Source: Diaporthe sp. PMI_573
Taxonomy: Eukaryota > Ascomycota > Sordariomycetes > Diaporthales > Diaporthaceae
Direction of reading: 5' to 3'
NCBI GenBank assembly: GCA_021399435.1
Contig: JAJTUP010000051.1
Coordinates: 186,001 to 250,000, forward strand
Length of the DNA: 64,000 nucleotides
Below are positions 11,202 through 22,089 of this stretch, one piece after another. The first letter of the stretch is position 1; each line of letters opens with the position of its first letter. The notes below the pieces were generated by a model. The model worked only from the letters and a program-made list of their open reading frames with translations. It did no database searches and had not been told where the DNA came from. A program made the position numbers and the translations under genes.

Positions 11202-12860
11202 ATGCGACTGTTGGATGTACATTCCGTAGCTGAAGATCGGCTTCCAGTCTTCCATGAGCTCCCCGGAAAAGATCCCATCTCACCTCTACGCTACGTAGTC
11301 CTCTCTCACACCTGGGGCAAGCGTCAAGACAACGAAGATGTTGTCTTTGATGACATACCAAGGCCACAGGCATCAGCTACATTCACGGATCTGGACACCC
11401 AACTGAAGCAGTGGCAAGAGATCGTTGACAAGAAGAAAGCCGGATTCTGCAAGATAACCAATGCATGCCGAGTCGCTCGCGAAATGGGGTTTGACTACAT
11501 CTGGATCGACTCATGCTGTATCGACAAATCGAAGTCTGCCGAGCTAAGCGAGAGTATCAATTCAATGTACCGCTGGTATCAGACCTCTGAATGGTGCATT
11601 GTCTACCTGGAGGATCTGGAGCCAGACGGCGACTTGAGGCAGTGCAGGTGGTTCAAGAGGGGCTGGACGTTGCAAGAGCTTGTGGCACCCTCAAAGGTGA
11701 CCTTCCACGACTCAAACTGGGCTCCTGTTGGCGAGAGGTGTGACACAAGGTTCTGCGAGTCGTTATCGAGCATCACTGGTATCGACATGAGCTTCCTCCA
11801 GGGCGGAGTGGAACTGGGTGCCTTATCAGTCGCTCAGAAGATGTCCTGGGCAAACGGCAGAGAGACAACGATTCCGGAAGACGGTGCCTACAGCCTCATG
11901 GGAATATTTGATGTTAATATGCCGCTCGTATATGGCGAAGGCGGACCAAAGGCTTTTCGCCGGCTACAGGAAGCAATTATTGGAGTTTCCAGCGACTTAA
12001 CCATCTTTGCCTGGGACCCGAATTTCCAGGCTAACGCAGTTATGGATGCATTCGCCTCGAGACCGGATGAGTTCACAGCACATAAAGACTTGGCCTCATC
12101 ATACCAAAGTCAGCACTTCACGATAACCAACAAAGGAATTAGAATGAAGACAGTCCTATGGCGGATACGTTGTGACGACGGAGACGAACGGCTGATGATG
12201 TACATCGGGACCCACAAGAACGACAAGTGTGATATTGGAATTGTCCTTCGCAAAGTTGGCCCTAATATGTACATGCGACGCGGGAATATACGGCCATTCG
12301 TCGACGAGCAGGTCATATGTTCCATTCGAAGCTCGAAATTCTATCTTGTCTCCCCACATGCTAGCACTGCCTATCACCGGGTCCTGAACACGTCGCGAGA
12401 ACGTGCTATATGGATTCCAGTGGGTGGGCTGGGAAATTATCGCATTAGCAATACAGCACCCGAATATGCGTGGGACTACGAAGACAGACTGTTCTTCAAT
12501 AATTGGCATTGGGGTGGCAGTGACTGGAGGGCCATTGAGCTGGTTGGCACGGGTCTTGCGCCGGACTTTGAGCGGCGATTTATTGCCCTTTTCGACCTCA
12601 ACACTGGTGTAACGCCTACTTATTACCTCTTGCGATGGAGACGAGAATTGGCATTTATCTTTAACCGAAGGCACCAGACGGAGACAACAAGGCTGGGAGA
12701 GTTCTACAACGCTGTCAAAGGCGCAACAAATGAGCTCGATATAGAGAGCGACAGGGCCAGGTTGTCAATTTGGCTGACTCCCACATCCATGGACAAGCAT
12801 TCCGTGATGTGCTTCAGAATGGAGCTGCAGGAGGTGCCGTCTGTTCGAGCAAAGCTTTAG
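11202..12860 (+). CDS. HET domain protein (heterokaryon incompatibility)
   Basis: A single exon of 552 residues. The HET domain occupies about residues 31-180 with all three hallmark blocks: YVVLSHTWG at 31-39, YIWIDSCCIDKS at 99-110 with SINSMYRWY following, and RGWTLQELVAP near 153-163. The block GAYSLMGIFDVNMPLVYGEG follows, as usual after this domain. HET proteins trigger programmed death of fused hyphae between unlike strains; the partner or trigger cannot be read here. The C-terminal 300 residues have no recognised domain. The gene is divergent from the CorA-ankyrin gene. A decayed copy of its 3' end lies 2.6 kb downstream. Confidence 0.92.
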   Translation: MRLLDVHSVAEDRLPVFHELPGKDPISPLRYVVLSHTWGKRQDNEDVVFDDIPRPQASATFTDLDTQLKQWQEIVDKKKAGFCKITNACRVAREMGFDYIWIDSCCIDKSKSAELSESINSMYRWYQTSEWCIVYLEDLEPDGDLRQCRWFKRGWTLQELVAPSKVTFHDSNWAPVGERCDTRFCESLSSITGIDMSFLQGGVELGALSVAQKMSWANGRETTIPEDGAYSLMGIFDVNMPLVYGEGGPKAFRRLQEAIIGVSSDLTIFAWDPNFQANAVMDAFASRPDEFTAHKDLASSYQSQHFTITNKGIRMKTVLWRIRCDDGDERLMMYIGTHKNDKCDIGIVLRKVGPNMYMRRGNIRPFVDEQVICSIRSSKFYLVSPHASTAYHRVLNTSRERAIWIPVGGLGNYRISNTAPEYAWDYEDRLFFNNWHWGGSDWRAIELVGTGLAPDFERRFIALFDLNTGVTPTYYLLRWRRELAFIFNRRHQTETTRLGEFYNAVKGATNELDIESDRARLSIWLTPTSMDKHSVMCFRMELQEVPSVRAKL

Positions 12861-12932
12861 CTCGGCCTCGTGGATTAACATCAATTGATTACTTAGCTAG
12901 AATACAAGGTCATAGTACTGCGCACAAACTTT
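12742..12932 (+). repeat. 3' end of HET gene, copy 1 of a local duplication
   Basis: The last ~120 coding bases plus ~70 bases of 3' flank recur at 15379-15580 with, by eye, roughly 80 percent identity. Shared blocks include cagggccaggtt, catccatggacaagca/catccacggacaagca and catagtactgcg. Both copies run in the same orientation. Confidence 0.85.
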
Positions 12933-13552
12933 CATGTTTTGCCAAAAAGAATGAGTTCACGTTTTGTCTCAAGGTGATTGAAGCATTGCCAGCCGATATG
13001 ATACGCGTCTACTATCTATACGATGGTCAGCTTCTTGGACACATTTCAACACGGCTTCAAGCCAACCATTGAAAGAAAGATTGCATTGGCGAATCTTAAT
13101 CAACTTGTCAGGGAAATGGTATACGTAGTCTACCGCAAGACATCTTGCGGACCTGTGTGGAATGAATCTCACGGCTCATGAAGATGAACTGCACAGGAGG
13201 ACCAGGTGACTAGACACTTACAAGACGGAATATAGTAATTGAAGTTGTTTAGGTCAAAGCCGCCGGAAGACCCAGAAGGATGGGGTGTTGGCGGCGGAAG
13301 AAAAGGATACCTGGGTACATATGAACGACTGTATTACCTAATTGCTCTGCGGTTGGTGGAGTAGTCTGCGTCCTCCATAACCTGCCGGGCTTGTTAAGGG
13401 ACGCATTTCTTCAAGTTGCTCCATTTCACAAAACCCTTACAGACCACTCTTGCGCTTCATAACTGCCCCCTTCCTTCCAATTTGCAACGTTTCAGGGCAT
13501 CTTGACTTCGGCCGCAAAGCCCATACTATTGTCTCACAGTTACTACGTAGCA
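12861..13552. other. Intergenic region
   Basis: It contains the HET 3' flank, including the end of the duplicated segment, and the promoter side of the gene starting at 13553. No gene or RNA is recognised. Confidence 0.5.
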
Positions 13553-15103
13553 ATGTCTCTTCGACACCTGGATGCTGAGCATCTCGAACCTCTCAAACAA
13601 GCCATGCACAATCTCCTCTCAACTCCCATCGCCGAGGAGACTTATGCTCAGATCGTGGACGGGATGCCAATCGCTAATGTCTATGCGGAAGATCACTGGT
13701 TTTGTGAGGGGCTACCGGTGATGCAGCATAAAGAACTGTGTCTCGGGGTACTGGAGAAGACACGCAGCTTCCGCTCACAGTTTGATATATTGTCCCTGGA
13801 AGTCCCGCCCAAGGTTAAGATTGCATATCCTGAAAAAGCCATGTCACATTTGCACGTATAATGAGGCTGCTAACCTGAGTAACCAGACACTCCAGGCTTA
13901 CCAGGATACCAAGGTGGGCTCTGTCGCCTGGAAGCTCCGACTGCTAGAACTGGTGGTGATTGCGTGCCACGACATCGCTGCATACCTATACAAGCTTGAC
14001 GATGGAGTGCATAAGCACGCTGAGTGGGAGGATTGGCGGTCGGAAAGACTCGCACGTCTTCCGGAAAATGCCCGTGTAAGGGAGGTCACCAAGTGTGGGC
14101 CGCCCACCCTGTTCTTCGCCCCGTCGTACAAGGACCCGGAGAGGTTTTCCAACGGACTATCAGATGTGGTAGGGTATTGGGCCGAGTTTCGAATATTTGG
14201 AGGCATAGTCCTGTTTGACCGAGGGCAGACCGAGGAAGAGGTGAGCAAGCCCCTTTACACGACCCTTAAGTGCTCTGCGGCCGGAACTAGTGGTGAAGAG
14301 GCCGAGACAGAATGAGTCCACCTGATCTCGCGTGGATGAAATTCAAATGTTGAGAGCGGCCGAACAGTGCAATGGAATATACCTACACAGCTCTCAACTC
14401 ACTACCCTGGCGCCCCCGACGGAAAAGCAGTTCAACGGCCTTGTGGAATTCCTTGTGTCGCGGAGTCCAGATCCTGCGCGCTGCCCCCTCCCGATAGATA
14501 TTACTCCCGAGAACAAGTGGCGCTGGGACATGTACATGGGTATGACTGAGTACCACATCTATAAGTACCACCAGGAGATCCCACAACGCCGTCCACGCAC
14601 TCACTGTTCGGTAAGCCGATGATCCTTCTCCTGGTGAAGTCCCCACGTCTCCTTTTGTTTAAGAATGCCGAAGGCACTCTGCCTTTCCTTTGTGCGTACT
14701 TTTCTGCCTGCACAGCTTCTTCTCCTGAAGAGGGTAGAGCATCTCATAAAGCAGAACCAATCACCAAAGATACCTCTTACTGCTGTACCCCTTGAGATAT
14801 ACTACCCTACCCATGATTCTCCCGGTTCATTCCTCACCGCGCGGGTGGAATAGCAAGACACTGATGTAATACCTGCAGATACGTCCATCGGATTGGCCGG
14901 AAACGATAGAGTACCAGGCTGCCGAGGCCGAGATGCGCAAAAAGGCCGCCGGGGAGCCCTACGATGTGGGCGCTTGGGAGAAGGTGGCACGCGTGATCAC
15001 GCCCACGTCTATATTCTCGGAGATTGTCAACACTGAACTCTATAGGGAGCTGCATCCCGATGAAAGGAAACGGGGCAGGCCACCATACTTCTTCGATTCT
15101 TGA
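13553..15103 (+). CDS. Uncharacterised fungal protein (5 exons)
   Basis: The exons are 13553-13813, 13887-14240, 14368-14610, 14716-about 14784 and 14879-15103, with GT-AG introns and consistent phase, giving about 383 residues. The 5' splice site ending exon 4 is the weak point. The protein is soluble. Blocks such as FFAPSYKDPERFSNGLSDV, GGIVLFDRG and ECNGIYLHSS resemble a fungal family I know only as hypothetical proteins. No signal peptide, membrane helix or catalytic motif is visible. It lies between the HET gene and the decayed HET tail, so it may have been captured when the HET locus was duplicated (inference). The first ATG in frame is at 13553; the frame is open upstream without an earlier ATG. 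Confidence 0.65.
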
Positions 15104-15378
15104 TGACGAGAGGCTCTCTGTGGTACTCAGAGACGCTATTCACCATCTATCAGGGCGGTAAACATGCAGTTTTAAGTATCCACAACCTTATAGAGATTGA
15201 AGTATTCGAGAATATAATGTCTGTGACCTCTTATTTCCTTGTATTTGACTGCTGCTGGTCTTCTTTGGCTTGTGGAGAGTGGCCAACGTCTGTGCCATTT
15301 GTTTATAATTAAATCCGATAAATGCAGTATAGATGATTTAGCGATTGTGCCATGCTCAAAAGTTGAATGATTATTGGC

Positions 15379-15580
15379 TAGAGAGCAGCAGGGCCAGGTT
15401 ACTTATTTGGCTGATTCCTATCAGGACATCCACGGACAAGCATGCATCGCTGTGCTTCAGAACGGAGCTGGCAGGAGGTGCCCTCTGTTCAAACAAAGCT
15501 TTAGGTCGACCTCGTAGGTTGGCATCAATTGATCAAGTACCTAGGAAAGCTTAGAAGCCATAGTACTGCGTACAAACTTC
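15379..15580 (+). pseudogene. Decayed copy of the HET gene 3' end
   Basis: The sequence parallels 12742-12932, including the stop-proximal coding part (RARLxIWL, DKHxxxCFR) and the 3' flank. Small indels break the reading frame relative to the intact gene. No upstream HET domain remains; what precedes it is the 3' flank of the gene ending at 15103. It is best read as the remnant of a lost HET paralogue or of a partial tandem duplication. Confidence 0.8.
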
Positions 15581-15597
15581 CAGTCTCTTGAGCCAAC

Positions 15598-16727
15598 TTA
15601 AAGTTTAGATGATATGCTTTCTATACCCAAAACTGCACGAATAAAATTCACCTGCTCTTTGAGCAAGTGGTCTTTGCCCTTTCCACCCAGTAAGTTGAGG
15701 TGGCCCTTGTCCTTGACCCTCAAAACCTTCTTCATCGTCGGCGTCAGCTTGTCGAACATCTCTTGCTGTAGCTCCGGGGGCGAAATCAGGTCAAGCTCCG
15801 GTATTAGCATCATGACTGGGGTGTTGAGGTTGGCAAGAATCTGCTTGGGCCAAAACATGGCAATCTTGTGGTATGATTGAAGAGCAATATGATTGCGTGC
15901 TGTTGGCCCGCCTCTTTCGACGATCAAGTTATTGAACCTGGTTGGTGCGACGGCTGTCAGCTGCTTTGCGATCTGATGTAGGGAAATTACTCACCAAAAT
16001 GATTCCAGTCCTCCCGGACCACCGTCACCCAGCATGCCAATGATATTTTCTCCTTTGCTGTTGAAGATTGGCATCATTTCTGGTCCGCACCCATGGAGCA
16101 GCTGAGCCTCGCGGTCTTTGATGAGTCGAGCGAAGGCATCCTCCCGCTTCTCGGGTTTGTAGAAGTGGAAGACTGGTGCCGCCATGATTACTGCCCTGTT
16201 TCAAAGGCGTGTCAGTCAAAACCATCCTCATGCGATTCAGACTCTACCGGCCACAATGGTGCTGGTAATTGCTTACTTGACTCGCTTGTCCGTCACCGCT
16301 GCGCAGCCGCTGACTACCGCCCCGAGGGAAATACCCCAAAGAATGATGCGTTTCGCATCCACCGATGGCAGAGCGCTAACATGTGTTATGATATCTGAGA
16401 TATCTTCAGCGTACTGGAGTGGATCAAGTTGGTTCCTTGGGAAGCCGTCGCTGCCACCTATGCTCCGAGGGTCGTATATGAAGACATTGAATCCTTGTGA
16501 TTGGAAGCCTTTTGCAACTTGCGGAAGAAGTATTTCCTTGACGACGTTTATCTATACCGGGCTTGAGTTAACATTAAAACTCTCTCGAGTTCAAATGAGT
16601 ATTAACTCACACCAGGTGTCATTATGATAGTTGGTGCAGGCTTGTTCTCGACTCTGAACAGCCATCCTCGGATGGTCGTTCCGTCAAGTGTTTTACACTC
16701 ATACGCCTCGTGGTCGTGAGGGATCAT
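15598..16727 (-). CDS. Alpha/beta hydrolase (4 exons)
   Basis: The exons are 16727-16611, 16551-16277, 16195-15995 and 15937-15598, giving 310 residues. The start opens directly into the family's N-terminal block (YECKTLDGTTIRGWLF, then IIMTPG and VKE). The nucleophile elbow is GISLG with Ser114. Asp247 in PELDLISPP and His277 in DKGHLNLL complete a plausible catalytic triad. A frame-compatible upstream ATG at 16865 would add 46 residues with no family-like sequence, so I prefer 16727. Related fungal hydrolases are often found near secondary-metabolism genes and act on esters or thioesters, but the substrate is unknown. No signal peptide is seen, so the enzyme is probably cytosolic. Confidence 0.85.
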
Positions 16728-16865
16728 GATTTGAGGACTCACAATGAGACAATTATTTTCAGACGTGTTATTCTCAAGTAAGTGGTTTGACCACGTACAG
16801 AACGACTCGGAAACTTTCCTTTTTTCCAGTCCGGTCGGCTTCAGAGGCTGTTGACCAGGGCCCAT

Positions 16866-17774
16866 AGAATTATGTGGGTTTGAACACCAAAAACACTTGG
16901 CCAACAGACACGGAGCTCGTACCGTTCTAGGAAGTGGATTCAAATGATAAGGGAAGGGTAGCCACGATTAATCATATTCGACCCCAAGTTTGTTGTGATA
17001 TATGACATATCCTTTTCTTGCAGTTGTGGGTACAGTCAAGAATCTGTCGGGGAGTTGGGACAGTAGAAAATGGCCGCGGGATGAGGATGTCCGTGAAAAG
17101 CGGTTCGCCGACCTACAAGCCGATAAGCATGGCAAAGATCGAAAGCAGCTTTTGCAACGCATGTTAACGGGAGCCTTGAGAAATCAAGTTTTGAGAGAAT
17201 CACTGCATCCCAACCTTTCCATCTCAGTGTGAGAAGAAAACCATCATCTGCGCTGCAGACTGCGAAACTCCGTACCATTGAGTCTCCCTTTGACCGGGAT
17301 GTCATTTAGATACCCCGGGGCTTTTAGGGATCCAAGAAGCCTTTCAAAGTTGTCCACATACAAGGCATATTTGGCATGGTAACTTACTGGACAAATTGCA
17401 TCAAGTCAACCAGCCGGTCATGCTCTGGGCTGCGTCAGCCGTAGACCCGCCGCTACTTAATAAGCGTTTACCACTGTATGAAGGGACCGCCTACATACTG
17501 CTTAAGAAGCGTACGTACACGGATTAAAACCGAAACCACCTACTTAATAACTCAAATTTGGCTTCCAGGGCTCGTCTTCACTCGCTCGGATCTCGACTGT
17601 CATACTCATCTTGAATGGAAATTAAACACTTCCAGTTGCACTGGCTCCAATCTCAAATAGCCTATTCAGCGCGGTTTTTTCGAAGAGGTCATAACGACTT
17701 AGTCCGTGGAAGTCATCCGCAGGTAACTCTCAGGTCAGACACGCACATCAACTGCATACTTGAATTCATCTCAG
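16866..17774. other. Intergenic region containing one copy of an 83-bp dispersed repeat
   Basis: It lies between the hydrolase promoter and the 3' end of the reductase gene. The only structure noted is the repeat at 17461-17543, listed separately. Confidence 0.5.
17461..17543. repeat. 83-bp dispersed repeat, copy 1
   Basis: It matches 39249-39331 at about 79 of 83 positions, in the same orientation. The flanks on both sides are unrelated, so the boundaries are sharp. Three of the four differences are C-to-T or G-to-A in the second copy, as expected from RIP-type mutation. No coding function is evident. Confidence 0.85.
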
Positions 17775-19002
17775 CTATGGAATCATCTTAGCCTGTCTCA
17801 TCCTGTCGAATACCAGCGTATATCCTCGTGTAGTGTCAACAGTCTCCTTGAAGCCGACTTCCCTGGCGCTACTCAAATCGAACTGCCTGTCGAATGGAAT
17901 CTGCAGGATACGCTCGACAAACCACCAGTTGTGCGCCAGCAAATCCATGCCCTCAAGCCTTTCCCGCTCCACGACACCAGACCACCTATCCGCGTGCTTA
18001 CTCACAAAAGCGCCCGCGGGTACCGTCTCTTCATCTGGAGGTACACCTCGGAGCCCAAAGTACTCGCATATCCCGCCCCACACGTCAGCCCAGGTGACCA
18101 CCTCCCCATCAGCGACATTGAAAGCGCGGCCCCCGCCGCACTTCTCCGGCTCCAGCGCGGCAAAGATCTCCATCCGGGCGATGACGTCCTGGCTCGAGTC
18201 GGTATGCCGCGACCGGTAGCCCGCAGCGGTGCCCGGGTACGCACACCGTGCGCCCGCGCCGTGCACCTCCCGGAACAGGCTGAGGTAGAAGCCCAGCCCC
18301 TGGGCGACGTTCATGGCATTTGTCCCGGGCACGAAGCCGATGATTGTGTCGGGCCGGACCTCGGTGAATGTCCATGAGTTGCCGGCGTCGGCACAGAGGC
18401 GGTTGAGAATATCCCACTGCGAGTAATAAAAGATCTCATTACCCCAAGGAGGCGGCACTCTAGGCAGTGATTCGTGGAAGGGGGGCGTCAATTTTACATG
18501 CTCTGAGAACAAGAGGCCGTAGGCCTTGCCACCGGTTTGCAAGACCACAGACCGGATTCGAGGGGCCAGTGCTGTGATCGCTGTGATCGAAGTTTCCAGA
18601 AGAGCGTCGTTTGCAGCGCGCAGTGGCATCGGTCCCTTCTCCGAGGGCACTTGGTATGCTGGCCAGTTTCCGTCAGTCACAGGGTCGCCGATCTCTGGAT
18701 AGTGACGTTTCGTTCCTAGACCTGAACATACCAGTATAAATAACGTGTGTGACGGTATCGATGTCCGTGATCTTGTCACTCAACAAGGTCTTGACCTCAT
18801 CCACGGGCCTAGTGAAGTCGATACCGCTAACTAGTCTGACACGGTTCTCATTTTCGGGCAGCAGGGCCCTTTCCTTTGTCATCGGTCTGTTCGTCGTTCC
18901 AGTAATTCTTTCAAATGTTGTTGGCGTTGGGTAGGTTAGGGCCTGGTGCATGACAGCCCACCCCGAAACGCCTGATGCGCCAAGAACGAGTAAATGGGCC
19001 AT
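17775..19002 (-). CDS. NAD(P)-dependent reductase of the PRISE-like / epimerase SDR superfamily
   Basis: Two exons, 19002-18732 and 18694-17775, give 396 residues. The intron is 37 nt (18731-18695), short but with GTATGT and CAG ends. The N-terminal nucleotide-binding motif is VLGASGVSGW, in the position of the GASGxxG fold of progesterone 5-beta-reductase and iridoid-synthase-like (PRISE) enzymes. The characteristic catalytic pair is present: Lys147 in GGKAYG and Tyr181 in FYYSQWD. ADWETI-type classical YxxxK is absent, as expected for PRISE. Fungal relatives reduce enone or related substrates and occur in biosynthetic clusters; the substrate here is unknown. Confidence 0.83.
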
Positions 19003-19859
19003 TTTGATTGTTCCCCAAAGTTTTCCAAAGTAATGAATGAACTGTCGATGCTCATTCTTCCGGATCTGGTTCTTATAGCTTTGGCGATGGGAATGACGTT
19101 TATCCAGAGCACGGTCGAACTGTCATACACTGAAGCGGCAGGTGTTTCGGTCGCAGATCGCACAGGGAACACATGTTTGACTTTGTCACCACCATTGCAC
19201 TCACTGACTTCGATTGCATTTATGCCAAGCAAATTTTAGTAATGGCAGAAAGCACACGTTGTGCAAACCCAAACGTGCGTCACAAGCTGAGCTCAGCAAC
19301 CGAAACGAAGAATGTCTTTGGTGAAGATAAATCCTTCAAAGTCTAGACTCAACCACGCGCTATAGCTACTATTGCGCTTCTTGATTTGTCCAGGGGCTAT
19401 TCTGTTGTAGTCAATTGCAGTGCTCCTATTTCACTCGAGCTCTAGGCTGGCCTACACCCGCACACATCCATACACGTCTAGGTCTACCCTATAAACACTC
19501 CTTAATATTTTTACATGGAATTATTTTCTGGGTACAAAACTTCTTACATATCTTGAATACACTACTATAAAGCTCTATTGTGAAGATGGTACACTGTTGA
19601 AATCTTTTTTGACAATATTGAATTGTTCACATGTGGATTTGTTACGACGTGGCAACTACTGATACTTTTTTGCCATCTGTGAAGTGCATCTGAAACAATT
19701 CCACAGTTTGATGTGTTTGATGTACTGATTGGAATACAAAATAAAAGGGGCTTCATCCTGTACAGCTCGAAAGTATGCAGTTCCTGGCATAACTCCCTGC
19801 CCATGATCACTCGGGTCAGATCCAAGACAGCAAGCATGACATAGAATTTATTTGGAAAG
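19003..19859. other. Intergenic region
   Basis: It lies between the reductase promoter (start 19002) and the 3' end of the membrane protein gene (19860). The sequence is moderately AT-rich. I see no gene, RNA or repeat. Confidence 0.5.
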
Positions 19860-21140
19860 CTACGATATATGCGGCACAGCTTTCAACCATGAGATTGTTG
19901 TATAACAATCAGGTGGCAAGCCTCTCAAGCTCGAAATTGATACACCTATGATGACCGTTCTTGCCAGGGTATACAAAACGAACGGAATCCAAAACAAAAG
20001 CGCACCAAACGGCCAATTCAGCTTGTACCCCTCCATGTAGCTATAAGTCATGGTCCCATCCCTCAGCCTCCGGTTCCCAATCGCCTCCGCGACGGCGTGC
20101 ACGAACAGGGACGCCTCGGCCGTGACGCAGCAGACGCGCCAGACAACCCTCTCCGCCCCGGACGGAAACGGGAAGTACCACTCGATAAAGGAGCTCGTGG
20201 AGAAGCAGATCACGACAAACCCAAAATAAGCCCGCAGCAGCAGCGTGTCGAGGCGGGGGTTCTGGTCGTTTGGGATGCGGCTGATGGGGCTCTTGTACGC
20301 TCCCGTGTCTTGTGGGCAGAACCGCGGCCATATCGCCAAGATGTGTGCGTGCGGCTCGACAAAGTCGAGCGGCGTGTACCGGTAGTGCTGCATGGCGTCC
20401 GGGCCGGCCTCTTTGAGGATCCGTGCCATGGGCGTCTCCGTGACGAGGACCGTGGGGTGGTTGACGTCGAGGGGCTTGTGGAGCCACATCATGTATGTGT
20501 TTACGGTGCACAGGATGATGGCGCCGGCCTGGATCTCGAGCGGGGAGACTTGCTGCTTGGCCACCAGGCGGGCGGTGATCTGGAAGAGGAACCAGATGGT
20601 TTGCAGGCAGGCGAGGGATTTGGTGAAGATGTCGCCGTTGCTCTTGTCCATGATCTCGTCCTTGCTGATGGAGGGCATCGCGATGTAGTTCCGCTCGACG
20701 AGGTAGTGGATCTGCTTCGCGCTGACCGGGAAATCAGGAGTGTCTGGGGACCGAAGGACGAAGCCGCCGCTGTCGGCATGGAAACCGTGGACGATGGTCC
20801 AATGGCATGTACCGCGGTCTCGGGCGGCATGATGTAGAGCCTGCATATCTACCCTTGAGCGCCTGGCCGAGGCCCACTGTCCGCCGGCCATGAGGAGAAG
20901 TGTTTCTGGGACGAGGGCACCGAGGATCAGCCATCGTAGGCGCCTCCAGAAGCGGGTGATGAGCTTCTCTTTGGGTCCTGGAACGTTCAGATGGAGCTGG
21001 GCCCAGAGACAGATACACAGCGTTGAGGCGCAGGACCAGACCACATCCATGGTCCCTCGCGTGTTCGGCTGTGGGACCCATCCGGGAACAAAGGAGGCAG
21101 GACTGCTCACGGGGACGTCAAAGACTGCTGCTGGGGCCAT
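19860..21140 (-). CDS. Polytopic membrane protein, uncharacterised fungal family
   Basis: A single exon of 426 residues. The N-terminal block RGTMDVVWSC followed by HLNVP, the motif WTIVHGFHADSGGF, and WLHKPLDV mark a widespread fungal membrane-protein family of unknown function. At least six hydrophobic segments are visible, including CIWAQ-like, WLILGALVPETLLLMAG, IILCTVNTYMMW, AYFGFVVICF and GALLFWIPFVLYTLA. The ATG at 21140 begins immediately after a 19-bp tandem repeat in the upstream flank. The gene is divergent from the MpaB-like oxygenase. Similar proteins recur near metabolite gene clusters, but no activity can be assigned. Confidence 0.82.
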   Translation of the reverse strand: MAPAAVFDVPVSSPASFVPGWVPQPNTRGTMDVVWSCASTLCICLWAQLHLNVPGPKEKLITRFWRRLRWLILGALVPETLLLMAGGQWASARRSRVDMQALHHAARDRGTCHWTIVHGFHADSGGFVLRSPDTPDFPVSAKQIHYLVERNYIAMPSISKDEIMDKSNGDIFTKSLACLQTIWFLFQITARLVAKQQVSPLEIQAGAIILCTVNTYMMWLHKPLDVNHPTVLVTETPMARILKEAGPDAMQHYRYTPLDFVEPHAHILAIWPRFCPQDTGAYKSPISRIPNDQNPRLDTLLLRAYFGFVVICFSTSSFIEWYFPFPSGAERVVWRVCCVTAEASLFVHAVAEAIGNRRLRDGTMTYSYMEGYKLNWPFGALLFWIPFVLYTLARTVIIGVSISSLRGLPPDCYTTISWLKAVPHIS

Positions 21141-21141
21141 T

Positions 21142-21198
21142 GTCAGGCGTTTTCCAAGATGTCAGGCGTTTTCCAAGATGTCAGGCGTTTTCCATGAG
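21142..21198. repeat. Three-copy 19-bp tandem repeat just upstream of a start codon
   Basis: The unit gtcaggcgttttccaagat occurs three times starting at 21142, 21161 and 21180; the third diverges after ttcca. The array abuts the ATG (21140-21138, minus strand) of the membrane protein gene, so it lies in its 5' leader or core promoter. Confidence 0.9.
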
Positions 21199-22089
21199 AC
21201 GATGATACACTAGCATGTGGATGGAGCATGGCTACAAGGTTCCGGAAGCATGTCATATGTATAAATGTGCTTCTAATGGTGTGTACAACTTCCAAGGCAA
21301 ACGATGATACAAACTACTCACCCTCGGCGTCTGATGCTAATTGTCCCATGCAAAGACACGGCCCAATTCGGAAGCTGAACCCCCAAATAAGCCACAATCC
21401 TAGATGTGTTACCATCCAGGCAGGTGAACACTGCACCAGCGGGCGATGACGAGGCTCCCATTATTACCGCGGACGTACATGCTGTAAGCATTTGGAAGCC
21501 GGACGCTCGTCTGTCTCGGCCTATCTCAGCTCGCACCGGCCAAGACGAAAATATTGGATCCGTGAACGGCACGGCCTTGGTTTTCATCACCACATACAGT
21601 GCCGAGTTTCTCAGTCAGAGTGCTCAGTGTACTCATTTGCATCGTTGATTCTAACTACGTGGATAGGAATGGACCCCACATGCACAGCGATAAGCACACG
21701 GCTACGAGTTGAGGGCATTTGGGTAGCAAACAGGCAACTGCATACAGTACTTGCATCTCACTTCTCACTATTTGCTGTTGTATCACCTCAAACCCGCGCA
21801 AACGGGAATAGCGTGGCCCCTTGGCTCTACGGTTTGAGACAATGACTGTCCCCCTGCAGCCAGACATATTGTACTCCCATTCCATTCTTCAGCTCAGTTA
21901 TTTCTGGCTCGCCCTATTTCTGGAGGACAAGACCTCACTCGAATTCCTCCCAAACGCACAATCCCGTGCGGACGGACTCTTCCGTCATTCGGTTGACAAC
22001 CTTTGGAACACACAAGAGGGAAACTCCCCATACTTCTTCGATTTGTGCAGAAGGTCATTCCTTGAGGTATCACATACAAGCAACCAACG
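21199..22089. promoter_or_regulatory. Divergent intergenic region, membrane protein / MpaB-like oxygenase
   Basis: It holds the promoters of the minus gene at 21140 and the plus gene at 22090. No specific binding site is asserted, and no other gene is recognised. Confidence 0.5.

Noticed and set aside
16728..16865. Longer N-terminus for the alpha/beta hydrolase from ATG 16865
   Set aside because: The added 46 residues do not look like the family, and the segment contains a GTGAGT that could be a leader intron; the shorter start at 16727 begins right at the conserved domain.
20097..20837. 246-codon open frame on the plus strand
   Set aside because: It lies entirely antisense to the membrane-protein gene in GC-rich coding sequence, has no hydrophobic or catalytic pattern, and is explained by codon bias of the minus-strand gene.
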